Part shown: piece after piece, positions 33,709 to 45,400 of the stretch
Layout of the letters: each line of letters begins with the position of its first letter
How positions within the stretch are numbered: position 1 is the first letter of the stretch
DNA from: Cohnella sp. SGD-V74
GTDB lineage: Bacteria > Bacillota > Bacilli > Paenibacillales > Paenibacillaceae
DNA length: 64,000 bases
Assembly: GCF_003001675.1 (NCBI RefSeq)
Contig: NZ_PVYW01000024.1
Coordinates: 62,001-126,000 of the forward strand
Reading direction: 5' to 3'
Position numbers and translations under genes: made by a program
The notes under the pieces: generated by a model
Seen by the model: the letters and a program-made list of their open reading frames with translations, nothing else
Told to the model about the DNA's origin: nothing
Database searches by the model: none

Positions 33709-34590
33709 TCATGGCAATGTTTGCTTGCGCAGTTGCGTCGGCGTGCACCCCTTGTACCGCTTGAACAGCTCGTCCAAGTATTGAGAGGTGCCGAACCCGG
33801 TCCGCTCGGCAATAAGAGAGATCGGCAGACCGGTCGTACGGATCAGCGTCTCCGCTTGGCAGATCCGGTACAGATGGATGAACTCCGTGAACGTTCGGCC
33901 GACCGCATGCTTGAACATGCGGCAGAAATAATAGGGGCTCATTCCGGCGACCCGCGCCGTTTCTCCGACGGTTAACCGCTCTCTGTAATTGGACTCGATG
34001 TACGTGATCGCTTCCTTGAGCCGTTCCATATTGCGCTCCGCCGTCTCGCTTCTTCGCTCGGTTCGCGCGGAGAATTCCCCGTAGCTCCGGGCCAGTTCCA
34101 ACAGCAAAATATGCAAATACGACTTCATGGCGATCTCGTACCCTTCCGCTTTCCGCGTGAATTCGTTGATAATGGCGCGAATCGCAAGCGCGCAGGCTTC
34201 GTACGGCGCATCCTCTCCGCTGCGGAGCCTCGCAGGCAAGCGAAGATTGCCGGTCAGCAAAGAACGGGACGCGACATTCATGAAATCCGAGCTTGCCAAT
34301 CTGTCGCGATCCAGCAAGATCGTGTAATAACCCGGAGGTTCATCGACCACGTATCCGCTGTGGATGACCCCTTCCTCGATCAGGAAAATATCGCCCGGCA
34401 CTCCGATGAACGGCTTGCCGCCGATATGCAGTTCGACTTCCCCGCGCGTGACCATAATCATTTCAAGGCAGCTTTCGTGCCAGTGTGAGGAGAATATCGT
34501 ATGCCCATTGTTGAATTCGGGCTCGAACACATTATACGGATAAGCGTCGCCAAGCATCATCAAGTATACGTTCGATCCTTTGTCAGACAT
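33709..34590 (-). CDS. AraC-family regulator with cupin-type sensor
   Basis: The 293-residue product has an N-terminal cupin sensor (HWHESCLEMIMVTRGEVELHIGG, PGDIFLIEEGVIHSGY) and a C-terminal double HTH (LTVGETARVAGMSPYYFCRMFKHAVGRTFTEF, ISLIAERTGFGTSQYLDELFKRYKGCTPTQLR). Such regulators bind a sugar and activate a neighbouring operon. It is divergent from the GH31 gene (112 bases between starts), its most likely target. The upstream GGGGGCTGGGCC is a weak ribosome binding site but no better start is visible. Confidence 0.9.
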   Translation of the reverse strand: MSDKGSNVYLMMLGDAYPYNVFEPEFNNGHTIFSSHWHESCLEMIMVTRGEVELHIGGKPFIGVPGDIFLIEEGVIHSGYVVDEPPGYYTILLDRDRLASSDFMNVASRSLLTGNLRLPARLRSGEDAPYEACALAIRAIINEFTRKAEGYEIAMKSYLHILLLELARSYGEFSARTERRSETAERNMERLKEAITYIESNYRERLTVGETARVAGMSPYYFCRMFKHAVGRTFTEFIHLYRICQAETLIRTTGLPISLIAERTGFGTSQYLDELFKRYKGCTPTQLRKQTLP

Positions 34591-34701
34591 GGCCCAGCCC
34601 CCTATTTTCGCAAGATCGTGTAAAAAGAACGCAAGGTCGCCCCTATTCCGAACTTCGCGATTCGGATATGCTCATAAGCAATAAGAGAAAGGATGGGAGC
34701 C

Positions 34702-36243
34702 ATGAGCCAGCGACGACTGCAAGTTTCGTTATTAGAAGGAGAAGTATGGTGGGGAGGCGATATTACGGACGGAGGCGCGATGCCTTACGGTCCGAAGACG
34801 TTCGCCAAAGACTTGATCGCCGGCATTGGCGGCAATCAGGCGGTTCCTCTGCTCGTTTCGAGCAAAGGCCGGTTCGTCTGGTCCGAGTATCCGATCCGGT
34901 TTCAGTTCAAGGATAACATCTTGACGGCGGAATGCGAAGAGGGAGAGCTGGTGCTGGAGGAGCGCGGGAGCGATCTTCGCAGTGCGTTCCGGGCCGCTTC
35001 CGGCGCTTATTTTCCGCCCGCGGACTCGCTGCCCGACGCCCGGTTCTTCACGGTTCCGCAATACAATCTATGGATTGAAATGCAATACGAACCGACCCAG
35101 GCGCGAACGCTCCAATACGCGAAGGACGTGTTGGCGAACGGCCTGCCCCCGGGCATTCTGATGATCGACGACAATTGGATGGAGGATTACGGAGTATGGA
35201 AATTCCGCAGCGACCGGTTTCCCGATCCGAAGGCGATGACGGACGAGCTGCATCGGCTCGGCTTTCAGGTCATGCTGTGGACATGTCCGTTCGTCAGTCC
35301 GGATAACGCCGCGAATTTCCGCTGGTTGGAAAGCCGTGATTATCTCCTCCGCGACGAGAACGGCGAGATCGCGATCCGCAGATGGTGGAACGGGTACAGC
35401 GCCGTTCTGGATATGACGAACGCTTCTGCCGCGGATTGGTATCACGCGCAGTTGCAGGGGCTTATGGAGGAGTACGGAATCGACGGCTTCAAGTTCGACG
35501 CCGGAGACCCCGAATATTATCGCGCTTCCGATCGCAGCGCGGCGCCGCAGCACCCGAACGGACATTGCGAAGCTTGGGCGAACGTCGGGCTCCGGTACTC
35601 GTTCAACGAATACAGAGCCTGCTGGAAAAAAGCCGGACAGCCGCTCGTGCAGCGGCTCCGGGACAGACAGCACAGCTGGGACGACAACGGGCTGGCCTCG
35701 CTCATTCCCAACGGGCTGGCGCAAGGGCTCGCCGGCTATGCTTACATTTGCCCCGACATGATCGGGGGCGGGCTGATCGGGGACGTGGAGAACAATCCCG
35801 ATTTTCGCATCGATCAGGAGCTGTTCGTGCGATACGCCCAATGCTCCGCCTTGTTCCCGATGATGCAGTTCTCCACAGCGCCTTGGCGCGTCCTGGATCG
35901 CGAGCATCTGGATTGCTGCATCGCCGCGGCCAAGCTCCATGCGGAGTTGGGCGACACCTTCCTTGAGCTCGCGAGGCACGCGGCGCATACCGGAGAGCCG
36001 ATCATGCGCCATATGGCGTACGTATTTCCGGGAGAAGGCTTGGAGGATGCGAACGATCAATTCATGCTGGGCGATCGCCTGCTCGTTGCCCCGGTCGTCA
36101 AGCAAGGCGAGCGACGGCGCTTGATCCGTTTTCCGCGGGGCCAGTGGCTGGGCGACGACGGCTCGACGATCGTCGGGCCTTGCCTGACGGAAGTGGATGC
36201 TCCTCTGTCCCGATTGCCTCGGTATGAGTTGGTGGGTTCTTAG
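34702..36243 (+). CDS. GH31 family glycosidase (alpha-glucosidase/alpha-xylosidase type)
   Basis: The ATG at 34702 is chosen because AGGATGGGAG lies in front of it; an in-frame ATG nine bases earlier has its SD directly abutting. The product (513 residues) is shorter than many GH31 enzymes and lacks a signal peptide. Catalytic-core motifs are PQYNLWIEMQYEP, GILMIDDNWMEDYG, MLWTCPFVSPD and DGFKFDAGDPEYY (nucleophile Asp266 from this start), then EPIMRHMAYVFP and DRLLVAPVV. The truncated N-terminal sandwich and the DNWMEDYG motif suggest a divergent subfamily, so the glycan specificity is not assigned. Confidence 0.9.
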   Translation: MSQRRLQVSLLEGEVWWGGDITDGGAMPYGPKTFAKDLIAGIGGNQAVPLLVSSKGRFVWSEYPIRFQFKDNILTAECEEGELVLEERGSDLRSAFRAASGAYFPPADSLPDARFFTVPQYNLWIEMQYEPTQARTLQYAKDVLANGLPPGILMIDDNWMEDYGVWKFRSDRFPDPKAMTDELHRLGFQVMLWTCPFVSPDNAANFRWLESRDYLLRDENGEIAIRRWWNGYSAVLDMTNASAADWYHAQLQGLMEEYGIDGFKFDAGDPEYYRASDRSAAPQHPNGHCEAWANVGLRYSFNEYRACWKKAGQPLVQRLRDRQHSWDDNGLASLIPNGLAQGLAGYAYICPDMIGGGLIGDVENNPDFRIDQELFVRYAQCSALFPMMQFSTAPWRVLDREHLDCCIAAAKLHAELGDTFLELARHAAHTGEPIMRHMAYVFPGEGLEDANDQFMLGDRLLVAPVVKQGERRRLIRFPRGQWLGDDGSTIVGPCLTEVDAPLSRLPRYELVGS

Positions 36244-36246
36244 AAG

Positions 36247-36329
36247 ATTATCGACGGATGAAGGGTAAAGGGCATCTATCTCCTTCCGGCGTTCCGGGAG
36301 ATAGATGCCCTTCTTGTTTCATCGATAAT
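36247..36329. repeat. Palindromic repeat element, copy C (also a terminator-like hairpin)
   Basis: An 83-bp near-perfect palindrome: ATTATCGA...AGGGCATCTATCTCC, a TTCCGGCGTTCC loop, then GGAGATAGATGCCCT...TCGATAAT. The arm AGGGCATCTATCTCC is shared with copies at 13712-13931 and 49671-49861. It fills the gap between convergent genes and is followed by TTTT on the plus strand, so it may act as a terminator for the GH31 gene. Confidence 0.75.
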
Positions 36330-36347
36330 TTTGCAGCCGGCCGCAGC

Positions 36348-37436
36348 TTAGTCCTTGCCGAATTTCTCCTTGTACTCCATCGGATTGATGCCGTGATATT
36401 CCTTGAAGATGCGCGAAAAGTGGATGCTGTTGCCATAACCGACCTGAAGCGCGATCTCATAGCTTCTTAACGAGGTCGTCAGAAGCAGCTCCCTCGCTTT
36501 GCTCATTCTGACGCTTACGCAATACGTCCAGATCGTCATGCCCGTCTGTTCCTTGAACAGCTTGGCCAAGTAGGAACGGCTGACCGCCACGTGATCCGCC
36601 AGATCCTGCAGCCCCCAGCTTGCGGCGTAATGCTCGTCGATGTACCGCTTGACCTGATCGATGGCACTCTCTCTTTGCAGATTTTTCGCTTTGCGGGCCT
36701 CGTCCATCAGTCGGTTAGCCGCCTGCTCCAGCCGTCTTACGGCGCACAGCCGGAAATACCGCCTTGCTTCCGAATGGAGCAGGCTTTGTTCGCCGAGCCC
36801 GATGTCCTCCCCTTCTTCGACTTGCGCATGGATGCCCTGCTTCTTAAGTTCCTCGACCAAGAGGGAGATCCACGCCATGGACAGCTCGTTCAAAATTTCA
36901 TACCGTTCCCCTATCCATCCTTCGAACATGCCGAGCGTATCGACGATGAGCAGCGGCTGTCCATGCAAATAAACGGACAGTACCATCTCCAGCCATCGGT
37001 CCAGCATCGCCTTGTGATTGGACAGCTTCTCGAGCAGCATCTGATTGGCATCGTAACGGCGACGCTTGCGTACGACGTCCATCGCTTTGTCGACGGCTGC
37101 CTTAAGCAACTCGTTGTCCACTGGCTTGAGCACGTAGTCGACCGCTCCGAGCAGCATGCTCTTCTTCGCGTATTGAAAATCGTCGTAACTCGAAATGACA
37201 ATGTTCGTCATCCACGGATAACGGGCGTTGATTTCCTGAATCAATTGCAATCCGTCCACTACAGGCATCCGCACGTCGGTCAAACAAATATCCGCAAAAT
37301 GCTCCTCCAGCCATTCCAGAGCCTTGCTCCCGTTCGGCAGCGCCGCCGATACGACAGCCCCGTTCAGGTCCGACAACTGGATTGTCAAGCTCTCGCGAAT
37401 CAATTCCTCGTCGTCCACGATGATGATCCTATTCAT
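36348..37436 (-). CDS. YesN-type response regulator, receiver plus AraC HTH
   Basis: The start at 37436 (MNRIIIVDDEELIRES) overlaps the kinase stop codon by eight bases and has AAGGAG upstream. The 362-residue product has a receiver domain (Asp54 in CLTDVRMPVVDG, Lys in DYVLKPVD), a middle region of about 120 residues, and a C-terminal AraC double HTH (WGLQDLADHVAVSRSYLAKLFKEQTGMTIW, SYEIALQVGYGNSIHFSRIFKEYHGINPMEY). YesN-type regulators control transporter and glycosidase genes near them; here the GH10/Lpl locus transcribed on the same strand is the expected target. Confidence 0.93.
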   Translation of the reverse strand: MNRIIIVDDEELIRESLTIQLSDLNGAVVSAALPNGSKALEWLEEHFADICLTDVRMPVVDGLQLIQEINARYPWMTNIVISSYDDFQYAKKSMLLGAVDYVLKPVDNELLKAAVDKAMDVVRKRRRYDANQMLLEKLSNHKAMLDRWLEMVLSVYLHGQPLLIVDTLGMFEGWIGERYEILNELSMAWISLLVEELKKQGIHAQVEEGEDIGLGEQSLLHSEARRYFRLCAVRRLEQAANRLMDEARKAKNLQRESAIDQVKRYIDEHYAASWGLQDLADHVAVSRSYLAKLFKEQTGMTIWTYCVSVRMSKARELLLTTSLRSYEIALQVGYGNSIHFSRIFKEYHGINPMEYKEKFGKD

Positions 37437-39273
37437 CCGGCATCCGTTCTCCTTCCGCATCGTCCGCGTCGTATCGCAGCGGCAGCAGCACTTCCACCAC
37501 GGCGCCTCCATGAACGGGATCGTTGTAGAAGGCGGCGGAAGCTTCCGTCTCGTAGAAGCTGCGCAATCTGTAGATCAGGTTGGACAATCCGACTCGCGTA
37601 TACGTATAATCGCCGGCGCGGGAGACGGCGAGCTCTCTCCTCAGCCGCGCCAGCACGTCGGAGGCGAAGCCCGGGCCGTTGTCCCGTACGGTAATCTTGA
37701 GCTTGTCAGGTCGCGCATCAAGCTTCTCCTCGTCCGCTCGCACCGCTTCGGCAATAATGGCGATATGCACCGCGTTTCCCGTCGCTTCTCGTCCATGCTT
37801 GATGCTGTTTTCTACCAGCGGCTGCAGCAGCGCCTTACAGCATTGCGCCTCCAGCAGCTCTTCCGGGATGTCGGCGGCATACGCAACCTCGTCCTTGAAC
37901 CTTGCCTGCATAATTTGCATAAAGCTGCCCAACTGCAGCAGCTCCTCCCCAAGCATCACCTGATAGCGCTTGTAATCCGATGTATAGCGCAGCATGCGGG
38001 ACAACGAGACGGCCACGCGGCCAATATGCGGCTGCTTGGCGATCACGGTCATCGAATTGATCGTTTCCAGAGTATTGTACAGAAAGTGGGAGTTGATCTG
38101 CGATTGAAGCGCCGAGATGACCGCCTGGTGTTGAAGCGCCTTCATTTCTGCGTAGTCGTTGACGGACTGCTCCAGATGGCCCAGCAGATTGTTAAAGGAG
38201 ACGCTCAAGTCGGCCACTTCGTCGGTGCCTTGCACGTCCGCTCTGATCGCGAAATCGTTTTTGAGCTGCATTTTTTTCATCGTTTTGCGCAGACCCGATA
38301 GCCGTCTTGTAATCGATGACGCTGCGAAATAAGTCAGCGCGACCGATACGATCAATGCGCCTATCGCGACTGCAATCGTAATCGTGCGCGTGTAGCGGAT
38401 GCTCTGGGCGATTTCGCTGTAAGGAAGGACGGCGACGATTTTCCATCCGGTCATCGCGATTGTCTGGTATACGATAAGTTCCTTGCCGGCCGGGTCGTAG
38501 TAAGAACCCGCCCTGTCCCGGTTCACGATGCGAACGATTCTTTCGTCCATCTGGCCCATGATCCGTTCCGCGAGGGAATGATGAATAATCCGGCCGTCCT
38601 CGTCCATCACGATGGCGACGCCCGAATCCACGATATGAATCTGGTCCATGACCGATTGGGACGGATCCAGCGAAATATCCATTTTCACGTAACCGTTATA
38701 GAAAGGCTTGAACAGCGTCAGCACCGGCAGACTCATCGGCTCGTGCTCCGGATTCAAGTAGCTCTCCGAAATTCCGGTCATGAATCTGACCTTCTCGAAA
38801 CTGCCCGTCCCGAGCAGATAGGGCTCGTCCTGAATGCTGTAGGACAGCGGCAGCGCGAACTTGTTGGCGAAATGCTGCTCCCTGCCGCGGGGATTGTACA
38901 GAGTCACCGACAGCACCTCGGGGTATTGCAGAAACAGACGGTTCAAATAATTGTCCTTGATCCGAGTGTACGATTTAATCAGATCGGAGGAAATGCCGCC
39001 CGGCGACAAGCGCATCCAGTCCCCTACGTCGACGCTGTTGCCAAGCATAAGAAAGGCAAGCTCGTATTCCGAATAATAGCGGTTCAAGTTTAAATTGGCC
39101 TGTTGCAAAATTTGAAAGCTTAGATGATCGATATCTTTTCTGACGTAGCCTGTCGTTCCCGTATAGCTTAGAAAGCCGATCATCGCCACCGTAAAAATCA
39201 AAATGGCTACAATGATCGAAATCAGCTTCCATTTCAGCGAATGCATGTACATCTTGGCCAGATGCCGGAACAA
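37429..39273 (-). CDS. YesM-type sensor histidine kinase
   Basis: A TTG start at 39273 has AAGGAGG six bases upstream, which decides it against internal ATG codons. The 614-residue protein has a membrane segment (IISIIVAILIFTVAMIGFL), an extracellular dCache-like sensor (about residues 35-290), a second membrane segment, a HAMP domain, then H-box LQSQINSHFLYNTLETINSM, N-box LLQPLVENSIKHG and G-box DNGPGF. It should sense a sugar-loaded binding protein or free oligosaccharide and drive the overlapping YesN-type regulator. A weak promoter (TATACT near 39312) precedes it. Confidence 0.93.
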   Translation of the reverse strand: MFRHLAKMYMHSLKWKLISIIVAILIFTVAMIGFLSYTGTTGYVRKDIDHLSFQILQQANLNLNRYYSEYELAFLMLGNSVDVGDWMRLSPGGISSDLIKSYTRIKDNYLNRLFLQYPEVLSVTLYNPRGREQHFANKFALPLSYSIQDEPYLLGTGSFEKVRFMTGISESYLNPEHEPMSLPVLTLFKPFYNGYVKMDISLDPSQSVMDQIHIVDSGVAIVMDEDGRIIHHSLAERIMGQMDERIVRIVNRDRAGSYYDPAGKELIVYQTIAMTGWKIVAVLPYSEIAQSIRYTRTITIAVAIGALIVSVALTYFAASSITRRLSGLRKTMKKMQLKNDFAIRADVQGTDEVADLSVSFNNLLGHLEQSVNDYAEMKALQHQAVISALQSQINSHFLYNTLETINSMTVIAKQPHIGRVAVSLSRMLRYTSDYKRYQVMLGEELLQLGSFMQIMQARFKDEVAYAADIPEELLEAQCCKALLQPLVENSIKHGREATGNAVHIAIIAEAVRADEEKLDARPDKLKITVRDNGPGFASDVLARLRRELAVSRAGDYTYTRVGLSNLIYRLRSFYETEASAAFYNDPVHGGAVVEVLLPLRYDADDAEGERMPDE

Positions 39274-39430
39274 GCTGCCCCTCCTTCTGCGAAAACCGTG
39301 ATCGTCGTGTATACAGTATATCGGACAGGCGCATATTGCATAATAGGATACCCCAAATGATAGAACGGATGACGGCGCGCCGCAATAGGGCCAGAATCCG
39401 ATACACTGCAGGGAACGTACGATTCGATCG

Positions 39431-39465
39431 AAAAGCGCCGCGCCTCTGGCTGGAGGACGCGGCGC
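39431..39465 (-). terminator. Rho-independent terminator after the GH10 surface protein
   Basis: On the minus strand GCGCCGCG pairs perfectly with CGCGGCGC around a 15-base loop, followed by TTTT. It lies 12 bases after the GH10 gene and separates the transporter/enzyme operon from the two-component genes. Confidence 0.88.
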
Positions 39466-39476
39466 AGCAACGACAA

Positions 39477-42400
39477 CTATCTGTAAACGTAGTAGAACAA
39501 ACGATACAGCATGACGGCCGCTTCGGCTCGCGAAGAATGGCGCAGCGGATTGATGTTGCCGCCGCTGCCCTGTACGAGCCCTTCCTCTCCCAGCGCCGCG
39601 ATCGCCCGACGGGCATAATCCGCGACGCTATCCTGATCGAGGTAAGCGTCTGCAGAATCCGCCGTCGCTTCCGGAAGCGGCTTACCGGCGATGGACAGCG
39701 CCCTTGCCAGCATCACAAACATATCTTGGCGGGTAATCTTCTCCTTGGGGGCGAAGAGACCGCCGCCTCTCCCGTTCACGATGCCCAGCTTATGAGCGAT
39801 GCCAACTGCCTCGTAATAATAGTCTCCTTCCTTCACATCGGCGAAGGAGCCCGCGGGATCGGCCTTCAGGCCAAGCGCGGCCACGAGCAGCTTCGCGAAG
39901 TCCGCGCGGGTAATGGCGGCGGACGGCTTGAACGCATGCTCCGACACGCCGTCGATCATCCCCTTGGCGGCGAGAGCCAGAACGGCATCCGAAGCCCATG
40001 GCACCTCCGACAGATCCCGGAAGCTTCGCTGCAAGTAGGAGACGGCGAATACGCCGAGCGGATTCGCGAGAAATACGATCTCTCCCGAAGCCTCGTCGTA
40101 CCGTCCGGACGGTACGAGACGCGTCGTTCCGTCGCTGCCGATCCGCCAAACATTCAGCAAATCGGCTCGATTCCGCTCCCCTGCGGTTAGAGCGTACGGA
40201 AGTCTGACTTCTATTTCCGCGGACGCGCTGTCGAAGGAGAGCATCCTGCCTCCCGTGCTTGCTTCCAGCCGAATCGCTGTCCTGATCTCGCCTCTGACGG
40301 CTGCGAGGTTGACCGATTCCGCGGATGCGATGCCGATCGAGATTGTATCTCGCTGAGCTTCCCCGACCTCACCTTGCAACATACGTCCGGGAAGCAGCAG
40401 ACTGCCAAGCGGCGTTACCACTTCAATTCTGTCGCCCGGAGCGCCCTCGGCCAGGAATGCGTCCGGAAGTTCGAGCCGATATCCGCTCGCTCCCGCTGTC
40501 ACGGGCAGCACAACGGATATGCGGCTTCCTGTCGCCGCTCCTCCTTTCGCCTCCGTCTTGCTGAACGCCTTCCTCAGCGTGTCGGCATCCACCGATGCGC
40601 TCGCTTGCCGTCCGTCCAGCTTCAGCTGCCCGGTCGAAAACACGATCTGCACTCCGCCGTTCCGTTCCTCGATCGACGGGCTGCTTGCGCTCTCGGCAAC
40701 GCCCGATCCGGCTCCTGTTCCGGGATTGGAGGGTTGCCCGGAGGAAACCGGCAACGTCGCGATCTGCAAGCTCGGACCGTTAGTCGACCAGTTGCCGGCT
40801 TCATCGCCGGCTTCCACCTTGAACGTATACGTGGTCGAGCCGTTCAACCCGCTCGTAAGCCAAGCCGTCTGCTCCGTTGTCGCCGTAAGCTGCCCGTTCA
40901 CATAGACCCGATATCCCGTTACGCCCATGCGGTCGACAGCTTCGCTCCATACGAGCTTCACCGATGTCGCCGTTACGGCTTCCGATGCGAGCGTGCTGCC
41001 GGCCGGCCAGCCTGGAGGCGTCGTATCGCGGGGCACCGGAATGTCGGGATCGCTCGTCGCCGGACCGAACACCGTTGCATTGCCGGTCGGATCGCGCGCC
41101 TCGATTTTATATACGTCTGCCTCATCCGGGGCTCCCGACACCGTATACTCCGTCAAGTCACCCGTTACCTCTGCCATCCATACGCCGTCTCTATAGATGT
41201 CGTATTTGGCAATGCCGACGTTATCCACCGCCGCGTCCCATCGCAATACGGTACGGTCGCTCAGTCGTTCCGCCGTCACGCGAGAGCCGGTCGGCCATTG
41301 CGGCGTAATCGTGTCCGCATCCAGCGTCCGAACCTCGTTCAGCCCCAGCGGCTGGGACCGGTTGCCTGCCGCATCGACAGCGACGACGGCCAAGTCGTAT
41401 AATGTTCCTTCATTTAACCCCGTAATGTAATAGCTCGTTACCTCTTTTGCCGTTTCTGCAATCGGACTGCCGTTACCGTAAATAACGTAACGCTGCACTC
41501 CCGTGTCGTCCGTCGCTTCCGGCCATTCCAGCAACAAGGCGGATGCGGTAATGCCGTTCGCCTGCAGGGAGCTTCCTCCGGCCCATATCGGTTCGCTTGT
41601 ATCGGCGGTCAGCGTCGTTGCGGAACGGACCGGTCCCTCCGTCTCGTTGCCCGCGGCATCAAGCGCCGCTACGGAGAAGCGGTGCTCCGTGCCTGCCGTA
41701 AGTCCGATCGCGCGATAGGACAAGACGTCCCCCTGCACAGTAGCGATAAGCGCGCTTCCGTTGTATATGGCATAGGTTTCTACGCCATAGTTGTCTTCGG
41801 CGGGGCTCCATGTCAGCAAGGCGGAATGTCGCCCGATGTCCGTAATGTCCAGCGAAGCCGACTGCGGCCACACGGGAGCGATCGTATCGGCCGCCGGGGT
41901 CGTCAATGCCGCCGACGGTCCCGTATCGGATTGCCGCACGCCGTCGCGCGCTTCGACGCGGAACGTATACGCCGTATCCGGCGACAGGCCGCTTGCTTCG
42001 TAGCTGTGGGCATCCGCGCCAAGCTCGGCAATCGCGTTTCCATTCCGATAGACAACATAACCGTTAATGCCTCGATCATCCTCCGCGCCGGACCAGATCA
42101 GACGTACCGCATGGGGGGCTACGTCCGTAAGGGTCAGCTCTCCGTCCGTCCAGACGGGAGACTCCTCATCCGCCGGAATTTCCTCGGTTTTGACGAACAG
42201 ATACGGCCGGAACGGCTCGTTCGCGCCGCTCGCTTCTTTCGAATAGAAATCCACGTTCTGATCGACCCACGAATCGTCTTGCAGCTTAAAGCTGGCCGCT
42301 CCGTCTCCGGTCGCTTGCCCGGTCACGTAATCGGCAACCTCGAACGTCTTCCAGAAGCCCTGGTTGCGGACGACGGCGCTTCCGAGCCGTTCTCCGTCCG

Positions 42401-45400
42401 CAGGCTTGTTGGCCCAGTTGACGGCCGTTTCGGACCAGCCGTCCCCGACAGCATATAGATCCATGCCGATGTCCATGTTCGGAGTCTGCACCGCAAAAAC
42501 GTACAGATTCAGGGAAGCTTCGTACACGCTGCCCGTGAGGGAATCCAGCGGAAACTTCAAGTAAGCCCGTCTGTTGTTCCCTGTATTCTTGTTCTGCTCG
42601 CTTCCGGACAAACCGGCGGCATTCTTGTACCGAAGATAGTCCAAGTTGTTCGTTGTGCCGTCTCCTCCCAGCGTCGTCGGAGCTTGGATGAACGCGTCGT
42701 CGCTCGGGAAAAGCTTATGTTCCGTTCTGACGACCCCTTCGAACGTTCTCGCCTCGACCGAGGGCCCGTTCGTCGTCCAGTTGCCAGCCGCGTCCCCCGC
42801 TTCCACGCGGAACGCGTACGTCTCTCCCGGTTCAAGTCCCGTCACGCTAAAGCCGGTCTCCGCGGCTTCAAGCTCGGCGATCACCCCGTCATTCCCGTAC
42901 ACTCTGTATGCGGTAACGGCAATGTTATCGTGCGCGGCCGTCCAGGACAAGGAGAGCGACCTGTCGGCGAGCGAACTGTAAGCCAGCTTACGCGTATCCG
43001 GCCAAAGGGGAGCTTCTTGGTCCGTCTCGGCCGCCGTACGCGCTTCAACGGTCGGGCCCGACGCGGACCAGTTGCCGCTGCCGTCGGCCGCTTCCACCTT
43101 GAAGCCGTAAGCCGTGTTGGGCGATAAGCCGCCTATCCGATAGGAGCGAACCGACGACGGAAGCGTCACGATCTCCATCTCATCCTTGAACAGCCTGTAA
43201 GCGGTCACTCCTCTTGCATCCTGCGCGGCGCTCCAACTCACGGTGACGCCGTCTGCCGTAATGTCGGCGACACTGAGGACGGACGGATTCGTCCAGACCG
43301 GCGGCGTCGAGTCTGCCGCGCCCAATGTGCGGAAGGTGACAATCGGCCCGCCTTGCGACAGATTCCCCTCCCAGTCCTTAGCCTCTATACACACCGTATA
43401 GAGCATGTAATCCGCCAGTCCGTCAAGTCGATAGCTTCTTTCGTTCGTCTCTCCGACAGGCTGTCCGTTCAAATAAATTCGGTAGCTCGCCGCGCCGTCG
43501 TTATCGACCGCGGCCGGCCAGGAGAGGCTGACGCCGTTGCGGCCCAGATCGGAGACGGTCAAATACGAGCCTTTGTTCCAGCCGGGGCGCGTCGCATCTT
43601 CTCCTTCGGCGGAGGCGACCGCGATTGACGGACTTGCAATGGAGCGATTGCCGCTTCCGTCTACCGCCGCTATCGCGAACGAATAAGAACGGCCCAGCTC
43701 CAGCTCGGAGGCATCGTACGAGGTAACATGGGCGGGCAGCTCCGCGGCCAGGCTGCCGTCGCGATACACTTCATAGCGCGCGACTCCCGTATTGTCGTAT
43801 GCGGTCGGCCATACGATCGTCGCCGATGTCGGAGAAGCTTCGGAGACGGCGAAGACGCTTCCGTAAGGCCAGACCGGCGCCGTGATGTCGCCGGTCTGGG
43901 TCGGCACCGGCAGCGGTTCGAATGCATCGCTTTCCGTCTCGCCGGGCTGCCCCAGAACAACGATCAAGCGGTTGTCCCCGCCTTGGACAAGGGAGGTTCG
44001 TACCGTCTGGATGACGCCGCCGTAGTCCACCGTCACTTCGTAATCGCCATAGAAGCCCCGCGTGCCGTAACGGCCTTCCGCATCCGTGACGCCGGATTGG
44101 TCGGTCCACCACGTATCGTAAATCAAGCTCCGCCATTGCTCGCCGGAAGGCTTGAGCGACCAGTCGTTGCGGTACAGCGGAGCGTTGCTCTGCCAGTGCG
44201 CTCCGTCCCAGAATCCCCACATCGTAAAGGAGGTGACGTTCGGATGGCTGAATGTCGCCAGCAGCAAGTCATGCGTGAACTTCGCCTGAATGTCCTCCCG
44301 CGGCGTATTGAAGTCGAATTCGGTTATCGCAATCTCCGGCGCGTATTGCGCGAAGTAAGTCAACTGATCGTAGAACGCCATCGGACTCGCCGGCGTGCTG
44401 CCGAAGTGGGCTTGTATGCCAATGCCGTCAATCGGCGCTTCGCGCTGCCTCAGCACTTCAAGCAAATGCGTCAGATTCCCGATTACCGGCGCGCTGACCC
44501 CGAGAATTTGCGTCTCGTTCAGGAACAGCTTCGCGGCCGGATCGGCCTCCTTCGCCCACATGAACCAGTCGGCCATCGTCTCTTCCCCGTGCACGCTGCG
44601 GATCATGCTGTTCAAGACCGGCTCGTTCAGCACGTCCCAGTCGAACAGCCTGCCCTGGAAGTAACCCGCAAGCTCGTGAAAATGATCCCGAATGCGCTTT
44701 TCCAACGCCGCCTTGTCGCCGAGCAGGCCGCCGATGTCGGCAGGCATGCGGGTAGGACCGTCCCACAGCAGCGCATGTCCGCGTATGTCGAATCCGTTCT
44801 CGCCCAACCAATTGTACATATTAACCGTTCTTGCCCTATCCGCTTCCCACCATGCCCATTTCATCTCGTTCTCCATGACCACGGAGTTGAAGTTTTCCTT
44901 CAGCAGGGCTCTGTAACGGTCCGAATCTGCACCGTTTCCGAACAGCAGACTGCTGTTGACCGCCGTGCCGAATCGGAACGCATGGCGCTTCATCTCTACG
45001 CGCACGTCCGCCCCGGCGACCGGCAAGCCGTCCCCGTCCACCACCTGCACCTCCAGATCGCCTTTTCGGATTTGCTCGATGCGCGCGTTCGCCTCGTCGC
45101 GCCAAGGCGCATCGTCTTCCATCCCCTCATAGTAGATCGGAGTGCTCGGCAGCTGATCGATCGTGACCAGCTTCTTGTAGTTGATCACCTTCAGTTCGGC
45201 CACCTCAAGCACCTGCGGCTTATAACCGAGCCGCAGCGTCACTTGCGGCGTCCCCTCCTCCATCGTCAACGCGGCTTTGATCGGAATCAGAAAGCGCTTC
45301 CATTCGGAAGGCACAGAAACCGTTTCATTTACGGATTTCTCCCAGGTTTCCGTCTTCTCCATCACGAGCGACAGTCGGCCTTCGGCCGTCTCGTGCGTGG

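Noticed and set aside
36247..36329. Riboswitch or T-box leader
   Set aside because: It lies between convergent gene ends, not upstream of a gene, and its structure is a simple palindrome shared with other repeats.
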